Positions 10,135 through 17,246 of a stretch of 64,000 nt of DNA are shown in pieces. Every line of letters begins with the position of its first letter. The first letter of the stretch is position 1. This stretch comes from [Eubacterium] cellulosolvens LD2006 (GTDB lineage Bacteria; Bacillota; Clostridia; Lachnospirales; Lachnospiraceae): the NCBI RefSeq assembly GCF_000621585.1, contig NZ_KK211309.1, forward strand, positions 436,244-500,243, in the 5' to 3' direction. The translations under genes and the position numbers were made by a program. The notes beneath the pieces were generated by a model. The model was not told the DNA's origin and made no database searches. It worked only from the letters and a program-made list of their open reading frames with translations.

Positions 10135-11253
10135 ATGGAAAATTCAACAAAGACATACAAGTGTCCGAATTGCAGCGGCAATCTGGAGTGGTCACCTTCG
10201 GATCAGAAACTGAAGTGCCCGTACTGCGATTCACAGTTTGATCTTTCTGCTTTTGAAAAACAGGAGATGGAAGCAAGACAGGAAGTGGAGCAGAATACCT
10301 ACCAGCATGGCCGGAGCGGTGAAGAACAGGGGTATGATTCCGTAAAAGACGCGACGGATGACAGCAACATCGACCCGCATGATCTGCGTGTCTACAAGTG
10401 TTCGGTCTGCGGCGCGGAGGTTGTCACGGACAAGACCACCATGGCGACGAACTGCGCGTTCTGCGGAAATCCGGTTGTGCTCACGGAGCAGATGGATACC
10501 CGCTTCAAGCCGAAATATATCGTTCCATTTCATGTCGGCAGAGACAAGGTCAAAGAACTGTACAAAAAATATGTGAATACCCGGCCGTTCACGCCGAAGG
10601 CTTTTGCCTCGGAAGAGACCGCGGACAAGGTGAAGGCTGTATATGTGCCGTTTTGGCTCTACCGGATGAATATGGTCGGTGAAATCCATGCGACGGCAGA
10701 GCGCACGTCCAGACGCGAGGATTCCAAATATGTTTACACGACGCACAGGGTTTTCGATGTCTACCGGAGCGGAAGCCTGAGTCTGGACAAACTTCCGGTC
10801 GACGCCTCGTCCAAGACGCCGGACGACGCGATGGACAGCATCGAGCCGTTCGACTATTCGAAGATGGTGCCCTTTAAGATGGCCTACATGGCGGGTTTTC
10901 TGGCGGAGCGCTATGACCAGGATCAGAACTTCTGCCATCAGAGGGCGTTAAAGCGGGCGGATTACTCGATGGAGAAGAGCCTGAAGGATACGATTCACGG
11001 TTACAGTACTGTGACCGTGACGAACCGGCGGATCAACGAGATCAATGAGCCGGTCATGGCGGAATACGCGCTGCTTCCGGTATATCTTCTCACCAAAAAG
11101 TACCGTGGAAAGAATTATCTCTTCGCGATCAACGGCCAGAGCGGAAAAATTGTCGGGGATGTCCCGGTGGATTTCTTCAAGGCGGCTGTCCGCTGGGGGA
11201 TTATGGCTGTCATTATCTTTGTGGTTTCTGTGGTGATTCTGTTTTTTATATGA
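10135..11253 (+). CDS. double zinc-ribbon membrane protein (YdjG-like)
   Basis: 372 residues. Two CxxC...CxxC zinc ribbons: first about residues 9-31 (CPNC, CPYC; TFIIB-type), second about 88-110 (CSVC, CAFC). A middle domain follows with aromatic-rich strands (VYVPFWLYRMNM), and one C-terminal membrane helix (about 350-371) lies at the very end, so the protein is probably tail-anchored with its ribbons in the cytoplasm. It resembles B. subtilis YdjG, which works with YdjH/YdjI to hold PspA at the membrane. RBS GAGGAGGG. It forms an operon with the TPM gene. Confidence 0.85.
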   Translation: MENSTKTYKCPNCSGNLEWSPSDQKLKCPYCDSQFDLSAFEKQEMEARQEVEQNTYQHGRSGEEQGYDSVKDATDDSNIDPHDLRVYKCSVCGAEVVTDKTTMATNCAFCGNPVVLTEQMDTRFKPKYIVPFHVGRDKVKELYKKYVNTRPFTPKAFASEETADKVKAVYVPFWLYRMNMVGEIHATAERTSRREDSKYVYTTHRVFDVYRSGSLSLDKLPVDASSKTPDDAMDSIEPFDYSKMVPFKMAYMAGFLAERYDQDQNFCHQRALKRADYSMEKSLKDTIHGYSTVTVTNRRINEINEPVMAEYALLPVYLLTKKYRGKNYLFAINGQSGKIVGDVPVDFFKAAVRWGIMAVIIFVVSVVILFFI

Positions 11254-11260
11254 TAAAAAA

Positions 11261-11390
11261 GAATGTCGCTTGCGACATTCTCGCGCCGAGCTTGGGATGC
11301 GAAGCATCTACGCATCGCGCGAGTGCGCATCCCGGCGGAGCGTTTTGTCTCATAGGGAATGCGGAGTAATTTTCAATGAGACAGCAAAAG
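11261..11390 (-). repeat. dispersed hairpin repeat, copy R2 (type II body)
   Basis: Read on the - strand: leader hairpin (GTCTCAT/ATGAGAC, 11347-11382), then AACGCTCCGC, GGATGCGCACTCGCGCGAT, a GATGC/GCATC hairpin, and a closing palindrome GAATGTCGC/GCGACATTC (11261-11280). The palindrome is followed on that strand by TTTTTT (11255-11260). It matches R3b (16381-16507) closely. Its end forms an intrinsic terminator for - strand transcription. Confidence 0.8.
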
Positions 11391-11440
11391 GCTTCCGAAG
11401 CCGGACGGTAAGTCCGGCACGGAAGCCTCTGTGCTTTTGC
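11384..11440 (+). terminator. bidirectional terminator
   Basis: Near-perfect hairpin: GCAAAAG, GGCTTCCG, GCCGGAC, loop GGTAA, GTCCGGC, CGGAAGCC, CTTTTGC. The A-tract and T-tract flank both sides, between the convergent ydjG-like and PrsW-like genes. Confidence 0.85.
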
Positions 11441-11492
11441 GTGATACAAAATCCTTCAGAATTTGCAGGATACAAAACGTTATTATTTTCAT

Positions 11493-12200
11493 TTAAACCA
11501 TGACGTCCGAATTTGATTCCTGATGCACGATCATGAAGCAGACCAGATAGATGGCGATGACGATCAGTACGAAGATCAGGATAGCCATCGGCGAGCCGAT
11601 CATGGCGCAGGTGTCATATAAGCCGTGGAGCAGGACGGCCAGAAGGTATCCCGCTGTATTGTTCAGGATGGTTGCGGATTTCCGGTTCCTTCTGGAACAC
11701 TGTTTTGCTCTTCCGTAGAACAGTCCGAAGAGAACCGCAAAACTCATGTGCCCGGGGATGGACAGGACAGCTCTCGAAAAGAGAACGCCGGGGCCGAATC
11801 CGAGGGCGTAGAGGATATTCTCCATGCCGGCAAAACCGAGCGAGGTGAACACTGCGTAAACAATGCCGTCGAAGCGGAAGTTGAACTCCGGATCATCCCA
11901 GGTGCGGATCGACATGAAGAGATATTTGGTTGCCTCTTCGGTGACAGCAACGACAAAGAAGGCTTTGGCCGCTGTGTAAATTCTGCTGTCGGGATCGAGC
12001 GGGGTGACATTCAGGAAAATCGTGCCGATCATTTCCAGCGCCATGGAGGCAAAGCCTGCGAGGACACCCAGAAGAAGCAGGTGTATCAGAAGTTTTGGAG
12101 ATTCCTTCTCAAATTTATCCTTCTTGTACACGTACAACAGCAACAGAACTGCGGGAAGCAGTGCGAGTATGAAAAAAAATATCAACTTGTTAAGATCCAT
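11493..12200 (-). CDS. PrsW-family intramembrane glutamic protease
   Basis: 235-residue polytopic membrane protein with the PrsW/CAAX-like motifs: EEATKYLF (catalytic Glu pair and Lys), the FDGIVYAVFTSLGFAGMEN segment with Glu, GHMSFAVLFG with a conserved His, and HGLYD near the C-terminus. In B. subtilis PrsW starts the cleavage of an anti-sigma factor; here no sigma/anti-sigma pair adjoins, so the substrate is unknown. The ATG at 12200 has GAGGAGG upstream; an in-frame TTG at 12215 would sit on that site and is rejected. Confidence 0.88.
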   Translation of the reverse strand: MDLNKLIFFFILALLPAVLLLLYVYKKDKFEKESPKLLIHLLLLGVLAGFASMALEMIGTIFLNVTPLDPDSRIYTAAKAFFVVAVTEEATKYLFMSIRTWDDPEFNFRFDGIVYAVFTSLGFAGMENILYALGFGPGVLFSRAVLSIPGHMSFAVLFGLFYGRAKQCSRRNRKSATILNNTAGYLLAVLLHGLYDTCAMIGSPMAILIFVLIVIAIYLVCFMIVHQESNSDVMV

Positions 12201-12240
12201 AAAATTCCTCCTCAATGCGTTAATATTACCACCAATTTGT

Positions 12241-12268
12241 TTGAGTTTTCAATCTTTTATGTTATAAT
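12241..12268 (+). promoter_or_regulatory. sigma-A-type promoter for diguanylate cyclase gene
   Basis: TTGAGT, 16-bp spacer, TATAAT. It leaves a leader of about 160 bases before the ATG at 12436, in which no known riboswitch was recognised. Confidence 0.65.
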
Positions 12269-12435
12269 ATCTCATTATTTTACAGTGTTTTTTGATGCGA
12301 GATGTAATTGCTGCAATTATAGATTTTGTTTGACGGGGTATGGCTGTCGAAGAACAACATAAGCTTTCGGCCGACATTAGGGAACAGCTGTACGGATACT
12401 TATAACAGGTAGAGGGTATACGGAGATATAGACAT

Positions 12436-13596
12436 ATGACCATGAAGATGATCGAAGTGTTATATGCGGAAATAAGTCTCAGTTGCTGTGCTCTGATCGC
12501 TCTGATAATCATTCGTATTTGCCGTTCTCTGAGGAGGGATGTGCGCACCAGAGCCTATATCAAAGCGCTCAGCGGCTTTATTCTCTTTCTCTTTTTTGAT
12601 ACTGTCTGGGGAGTTTTTCGCGCGGTCGATGTTCCGATGGGGAGTTTCGTAGAGTATCTTCTGGAATACCTCTATCTCGGTTTTTTGCTGGTTACGTCCG
12701 CGAATCTCTTCTGTTTTATGAAAAAACTGGTGACGGATGACGGAAGGCAGGAGAAGATTTTTCTCTCGATTCTGCCGGCGGTCGTTGGAGTTCTGATTCT
12801 CTCGTTTAATCTGGTCGAAGACGGAAGCGTCTTCCGCGTGGTGGACGGGAATCTTCTGGAGTTCGGCCTCCTGTATTATCTTCTGTGGATTCCGATCTAT
12901 CTGTATCTGTTCGCCGGTTTTTTTCTGGTGATTCGCTATTTGCGAAAAGACGAGGATCTGGCGAGGAAGGAACGCGATTTGCTTGCTCTGATCAGTCTTC
13001 TGATGCTCGTGATCGCGACAATCGCGGATGAATTTCTGGTATATGTCCCGACGCTGTCGATGGCTCTGACGATCTGTTTCCTGTTCGCCTATCTGGATGA
13101 GCAGAGCTCGTCGATCTTCATGGACGCGCTGACAAAGCTGAATAACCGGAGGCAGTTCAACCGTTATCTTGACACAAGAATCAAAGAGAAGCGTGCGCCG
13201 GGGAAAAATCTGTACCTTGTGATCGTGGATATTGACTTCTTTAAGGAGATCAATGACAACTTCGGACATATCGAGGGAGATTGCGCGCTGGTGCGCACGG
13301 CGGACTGCCTGCGGGCCTGCGTGGAGGGTTTGGACGGAAAAACGATGATCTGCAGATACGGCGGCGACGAGTTTGCGATTGTGACGGAAGTATCGGGGCG
13401 CGATGACGTGGAGAATTACTGCCGCAGTGTACAGAAGATGCTGCTGGAGACGGGAAAAACAAGTCCGTACCGGCTGGAAATCAGCTACGGAATCGCCATG
13501 CTGACGGAGGAGACAAGCGGAATCAGCGACCTTTTGAAGACGGCGGACCGCGCGATGTATGCCGTTAAGAAAATTCACCATAACAGAAGAGCGTAA
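12436..13596 (+). CDS. membrane diguanylate cyclase (GGDEF)
   Basis: 386 residues. The N-terminal half (about 1-225) has seven or so hydrophobic helices and probably senses an unknown signal; the C-terminal half is a complete GGDEF domain: DALTKLNNRRQFNRYL, VIVDIDFFKEINDNFGHIEGD and the active-site RYGGDEFAIV. It makes cyclic di-GMP from two GTP. The RxxD inhibitory site expected five residues before GGDEF is absent, so product inhibition is probably lacking. RBS GGAG. It resembles the second GGDEF protein at 26420 in layout. Confidence 0.93.
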   Translation: MTMKMIEVLYAEISLSCCALIALIIIRICRSLRRDVRTRAYIKALSGFILFLFFDTVWGVFRAVDVPMGSFVEYLLEYLYLGFLLVTSANLFCFMKKLVTDDGRQEKIFLSILPAVVGVLILSFNLVEDGSVFRVVDGNLLEFGLLYYLLWIPIYLYLFAGFFLVIRYLRKDEDLARKERDLLALISLLMLVIATIADEFLVYVPTLSMALTICFLFAYLDEQSSSIFMDALTKLNNRRQFNRYLDTRIKEKRAPGKNLYLVIVDIDFFKEINDNFGHIEGDCALVRTADCLRACVEGLDGKTMICRYGGDEFAIVTEVSGRDDVENYCRSVQKMLLETGKTSPYRLEISYGIAMLTEETSGISDLLKTADRAMYAVKKIHHNRRA

Positions 13597-13680
13597 AAAC
13601 ACAAAAGAGCCTCAAATATTTCTGCGTTAAAAACGAATCAACACAAAGTTGAAGGAATTTAGATTTCACGCTTTAACGTG

Positions 13681-13710
13681 TTGACGTCCCTGCGGGGCGG
13701 ATGCTATATT
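13681..13710 (+). promoter_or_regulatory. promoter of glycine riboswitch-agcS unit
   Basis: TTGACG, 18-bp spacer, TATATT, about 30 bp before the first aptamer. Confidence 0.7.
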
Positions 13711-13737
13711 CTATTCGAATAAAAGATGACGTAGAAG

Positions 13738-13936
13738 TTTTCAGGAAAAGTGGAATCGCATGCTGCCGTTCAGAGGTCGGCTGCAGAAGAGGACCTGCCG
13801 AAGGAGTAAAACTCTCAGGTGTCGCAAAGACGAGGACTGAAAACGGAGTAGGCTCTGGAGAATCTCGAAAGAGTGCCGAAGGTGCAATGCGCAGATCTAA
13901 GGATCTGTGCGGAATCTCTCAGGCAAAAGGACAGAG
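13738..13936 (+). ncRNA. tandem glycine riboswitch
   Basis: Two glycine aptamers in a row. First: GCCGAAGGAGTAAAACTCTC with CAGGTGTCGCAAAGACGAGGACT (to about 13838). Second: GGAGAATCTCG, GCCGAAGGTGCAA, a variable GCAGATC/GATCTGTGC stem, and AATCTCTCAGGCAAAAGGACAG (to about 13936). These conserved cores and the downstream alanine/glycine symporter match the known class. A terminator hairpin at 14063 is the likely expression platform. Confidence 0.93.
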
Positions 13937-14062
13937 TTCATTGACCGGACACAGACTGATGTTATGGAGTGGTCTGCATTGCGGCCGTACTGGGGCGGCC
14001 GGACCACAGGAACCATCGGGTAAGGGAACAGAAGAGACAGTTTGGTGTAAGGTTGTTTATGG

Positions 14063-14098
14063 AGCCGCATTTGCTTTTATGGCAAATGCGGCTTTTCT
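14063..14098 (+). terminator. riboswitch-controlled terminator
   Basis: Perfect 12-bp stem AGCCGCATTTGC/GCAAATGCGGCT with a 7-base loop, followed by TTTCT. It sits between the glycine aptamers and agcS, so glycine binding presumably decides read-through. A second hairpin (GTGGTC/GACCAC region, 13971-14008) precedes it and may take part in switching. Confidence 0.75.
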
Positions 14099-14146
14099 GT
14101 GGGGTAAAGCCATCTCCTGCGTCACGAAAGAAAAAGGAGATTTGTC

Positions 14147-15583
14147 ATGGAAGTTTTTAACAACATTGTAACGGCAGCCGATGACAAGGTATGGTTCCTT
14201 CTTCTGTTCCTCCTTGTCGGCACAGGCATTTATTTTTCGATCCGCACACGATTTGTGCAGGTGAGGCATTTTCCGCAGGCGTGGAAACGTGTCTTCGGAA
14301 ACTTTTCACTGAACGGCTCAAAGGCCGGCAAGGAAGGTATGAGCTCCTTCCAGGCGCTTGCGACGGCGATTGCCGCCCAGGTCGGAACCGGTAATATCGC
14401 AGGCTGTGCGACAGCTATTCTCGGCGGAGGTCCGGGCGCGATCTTCTGGATGTGGGTTGCCGCTTTTTTCGGCATGGCCACAATCTACGGCGAGGCCTGC
14501 CTCGCGCAGAAGACAAAGACAAGAGATGATCAGGGTCATGTCATCGGAGGTCCGGTGTATTACATGCGTGCCGCTTTCAAAGGCGGCTTCGGCAGATTTC
14601 TCGCCGGTTTCTTTGCGGTGGCGATCACGCTGGCGCTCGGCATTATGGGAAATATGGTGCAGTCTAATTCGATCACGGACGCTTTTCACAACATCATTCC
14701 TGAGAGCGTGAAGATTCCTGTGATCGCGGGAATTTCTGCTGACAAGTTCTGCATGGGCGTTGCGATTGCGGCGATTGCCGGCTTTATCTTTATCGGCGGA
14801 ATCGGACGGATTGCCTCCTTCACAGAGAAAGTAGTTCCGCTGATGGCAGGGCTGTATCTTCTCGGAGGCCTGATTCTTCTGATCATCAACTGCAGAAATC
14901 TTCCGGCAGCGGTCGCTTCGATTTTTGTCGGAGCATTCAAACCGGAGGCTGTCTGCGGAGCTGGCGCGGGTATCGCGGTTCGTCAGGCTCTCCGACTCGG
15001 CGTCGCCAGAGGCCTGTTCTCCAACGAGGCAGGTATGGGCTCCACGCCGCACGCGCACGCGATGGCAAAGGTGGAGAAACCGCAGGATCAGGGTGAGGTT
15101 GCGATGGTCGGTGTCTTCATCGATACCTTCGTGGTGCTCACGATGACAGCCCTTGTCATTCTTTCCTCCAACGTACTCGGAAATATTGATCTCTACTGCA
15201 CAAAAACCGCGGGTATGACCTGGAATCCGGACGGGATCGGAACAGGTACACCGATCGCGCAGGCTGCCTTCAGCGCCGGCTTCGGCAAGTTCGGACCGGT
15301 CTTCGTGGCCATCTGCCTTCTGTTCTTCGCGTTCTCCACGATCATCGGCTGGTACTTCTTTGCGCAGCAGAATATCAAATATCTGCTCGGAACGAAGAAC
15401 TCGAAGATTTTCGCTTTTGTGGTGATCATCTTCATCTTCATCGGCGCTCTGCTCAAAGTGGATCTTGTATGGAATCTCTCGGATCTCTTTAACGGCATCA
15501 TGGTGCTTCCGAACCTTGTGGCTCTGCTGGCACTTTCCGGCGCGGTTGTGAAACTCTCACACGGACAGGACGTGGAGCTCTGA
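14147..15583 (+). CDS. alanine or glycine:cation symporter (AgcS family)
   Basis: 478-residue membrane transporter with the family motifs VGTGNIAGCATAI, GGPGAIFWMWVAAFFG, GPVYYMRAAFK, and the C-terminal GLFSNEAGMGSTPHAHA. It moves alanine or glycine with sodium or protons; the glycine riboswitch directly upstream argues for glycine as the physiological substrate. RBS AAAAGGAG before the ATG. It appears monocistronic. Confidence 0.95.
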   Translation: MEVFNNIVTAADDKVWFLLLFLLVGTGIYFSIRTRFVQVRHFPQAWKRVFGNFSLNGSKAGKEGMSSFQALATAIAAQVGTGNIAGCATAILGGGPGAIFWMWVAAFFGMATIYGEACLAQKTKTRDDQGHVIGGPVYYMRAAFKGGFGRFLAGFFAVAITLALGIMGNMVQSNSITDAFHNIIPESVKIPVIAGISADKFCMGVAIAAIAGFIFIGGIGRIASFTEKVVPLMAGLYLLGGLILLIINCRNLPAAVASIFVGAFKPEAVCGAGAGIAVRQALRLGVARGLFSNEAGMGSTPHAHAMAKVEKPQDQGEVAMVGVFIDTFVVLTMTALVILSSNVLGNIDLYCTKTAGMTWNPDGIGTGTPIAQAAFSAGFGKFGPVFVAICLLFFAFSTIIGWYFFAQQNIKYLLGTKNSKIFAFVVIIFIFIGALLKVDLVWNLSDLFNGIMVLPNLVALLALSGAVVKLSHGQDVEL

Positions 15584-15795
15584 TCCGGCCGCTTTGATTT
15601 CGGGGATTGAAAAGTGTTTTATTGAAAAAAGCTGCTTGAACGATTCCGGATATTCTCTTCACAGTTTCGACACGATTGTGAGTTATAATTTCTGCCAGTC
15701 AGACATTGTTTGAGAGGAACGCCGGGTACAGAGTCTGAAAGACACGACCGGTGAAAAAATATCAACAGTGTTTCGGGGAGTGAAAGGATGGGGTT

Positions 15796-16083
15796 ATGAA
15801 ATTACAGACTTGGAAAGTGATGAACAACGAACTGATCGGGAGGGTGTACGGAAGCGGCGTCTATGATGACGCAACACTGATCCATACGTCGCCGCTGATC
15901 GCTTCCGTCTATGACGACGGCCTGTTCCTGTTTCGGACTGAGAACTCGGTCTATGAGTGCATGGCGTCGGAATTTGACGGTTCGGATGCGGAACTGAATA
16001 TTCTGATTGAAAATTCGAAGGATGCCGACCGGCAGGCGACTGCAAAGATCGATACCGGCGCGCTGAGGAAATTCGATGAATAG
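15796..16083 (+). CDS. small hypothetical protein
   Basis: 95 residues, soluble, acidic; no signal peptide or membrane helix. The text alternates hydrophobic and polar residues (LIASVYDDGLFLFRT), suggesting a small beta-rich fold. No family recognised. Supported as a gene by AAAGGATGG upstream of the ATG, by codon use like its neighbours, and by a strong terminator about 90 bp downstream. It stands alone between agcS and the repeat cluster. Confidence 0.7.
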   Translation: MKLQTWKVMNNELIGRVYGSGVYDDATLIHTSPLIASVYDDGLFLFRTENSVYECMASEFDGSDAELNILIENSKDADRQATAKIDTGALRKFDE

Positions 16084-16171
16084 GAAACGCTGTCAAACTG
16101 ACCCGGATCATTCGGCGAGCGGTCGAAACCGGCCGGAAACAGGATCATTAGAACTTAAATAAAAACAGACG

Positions 16172-16212
16172 GGAGGAGCCGTCGCGATCTGATCGCGGCG
16201 GCTCCTCCTTCT
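16172..16212 (+). terminator. intrinsic terminator
   Basis: Stem GGAGGAGCCG-CGCGATC/GATCGCG-CGGCTCCTCC followed by TTCTT. It runs straight into the leader hairpin of repeat R3a. Confidence 0.85.
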
Positions 16213-16380
16213 TGTGTTATAGGAAATTCCTCCGGAATTTCCATAACACAAAACGCTCCGCGGGATGCGCAGCTCGCAGATAAGAAGATCGCTGACGCGA
16301 TTCTGCTCGCGCGCCTTTCGTCCGCGGCGCTCCCCTCAGGAGTGAGGGGCTGGGGGAGCCGAAGTTCGCTTGCGGACTTT
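16212..16380 (+). repeat. dispersed hairpin repeat, copy R3a (type I body)
   Basis: Leader hairpin 16212-16251: TTGTGTTAT/ATAACACAA with GGAAATTCC/GGAATTTCC. Type I body as in R1, including ATCGC/GCGAT and a CCCCTCA/TGAGGGG hairpin at 16332-16349, and the end hairpin AAGTTCGC/GCGGACTT (16363-16379). Confidence 0.85.
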
Positions 16381-16507
16381 GTTCTGGTATAGGAAATTGC
16401 TCCGCAATCCCTATACCAGAACGCTCCGCAGGATGCGCACTCGCGCGATATGTAGATGCGTTGCATCCGCGCTCTGCGCGAGAATGTCGCTAGCGACATT
16501 CTTTTTT
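16381..16507 (+). repeat. dispersed hairpin repeat, copy R3b (type II body)
   Basis: Abuts R3a. The leader hairpin 16381-16422 has a perfect 13-bp stem GTTCTGGTATAGG/CCTATACCAGAAC. The type II body shares ACGCTCCGC, GGATGCGCACTCGCGCGAT and a GATGC/GCATC hairpin with R2. It closes with GAATGTCGC/GCGACATTC plus TTTTTT (16482-16507), a classical intrinsic terminator shape. Confidence 0.85.
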
Positions 16508-16566
16508 ACGTTTTCGCCATGTAAATGTGAACAAAAACAGGAAACGAAGTTTGTCCATTTAGTTTC

Positions 16567-16595
16567 TTGAAAGGGTTTCCGTAGTATTTTATAAT
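16567..16595 (+). promoter_or_regulatory. promoter of the tetR-GH2 operon with operator candidate
   Basis: TTGAAA, 17-bp spacer, TATAAT. Directly downstream, AAACTAT/ATAGTTT (16609-16627, 5-bp spacer) is a perfect inverted repeat well placed for autoregulation by the TetR protein encoded next. Confidence 0.8.
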
Positions 16596-16670
16596 GTAAA
16601 TAAATTGGAAACTATATCACATAGTTTTGTTGCCACGGAAGGCAATTCAATGAAAAAAGGGGAAACGCAT

Positions 16671-17246
16671 ATGGAACAGAGTACAGTCAGGGAGGAGATC
16701 CTGGACGCGACCATCGTACTGTTCAACCAGAAAGGTTTGAAGTTTACGATGGACGATCTCGCGAAGGAACTGCACAGGAGCAAGAAGACGATTTACGTGA
16801 TCTTCCCGGATAAGAAAAAACTGCTGGACGAGATGGTCGATTATATTTTCGACTCGATCAAGCTCAGCGAGAAGGAGATCAAGGAGAATGAGACGCTCAA
16901 TACCGTTCAGAAGCTCTATCATCTCCTCGGCGCTATGCCGGAGAAGTACCGGGATATTGATTTCAACAGGCTCTACTGTCTGCAGGATAAGTATCCGCGG
17001 ATTTACAACCACGTGCAGGAGAGGCTGGAAGGAGGCTGGGAGGCGACGATCAGTCTCATTGAACAGGGCATGGAGGAAGGCGTGATTCGTGATGTCTCGA
17101 TTCCGGTTTTCAAGATCATGATGCAGGCGACGATTGAACAGTTTTTCCAGAGAAATGTGCTTTCCGAGAGCGGGATCCGCTACGGCGAGGCACTGGCGGA
17201 AGTGGTGAAGATTCTTGTATTCGGTATCGTTGAGAGGGCTGAATGA
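16671..17246 (+). CDS. TetR-family transcriptional regulator
   Basis: 191 residues. N-terminal HTH about 5-55 (REEILDATIVLFNQKG, FTMDDLAKELHRSKKTIYVIFPDKKKLLDEM), followed by an all-helical ligand domain. It probably represses the downstream galactoside genes and itself. In-frame starts at 16605 and 16650 exist; the first is at the likely transcription start, the second has GGAAGG; 16671 with AAGGGG fits the family N-terminus best. Its stop overlaps the GH2 start (ATGA), so the two are translationally coupled. Confidence 0.88.
   Translation: MEQSTVREEILDATIVLFNQKGLKFTMDDLAKELHRSKKTIYVIFPDKKKLLDEMVDYIFDSIKLSEKEIKENETLNTVQKLYHLLGAMPEKYRDIDFNRLYCLQDKYPRIYNHVQERLEGGWEATISLIEQGMEEGVIRDVSIPVFKIMMQATIEQFFQRNVLSESGIRYGEALAEVVKILVFGIVERAE

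Noticed and set aside
13701-14171. 156-residue + strand frame over the glycine riboswitch
   Set aside because: The RNA motifs explain the sequence; the frame has no good start and overlaps the agcS start.
5521-16507. CRISPR array or IS element for the repeated sequences
   Set aside because: Copies are dispersed, not regularly spaced with unique spacers; no transposase, no clear terminal inverted repeat of an IS and no target-site duplication could be seen.
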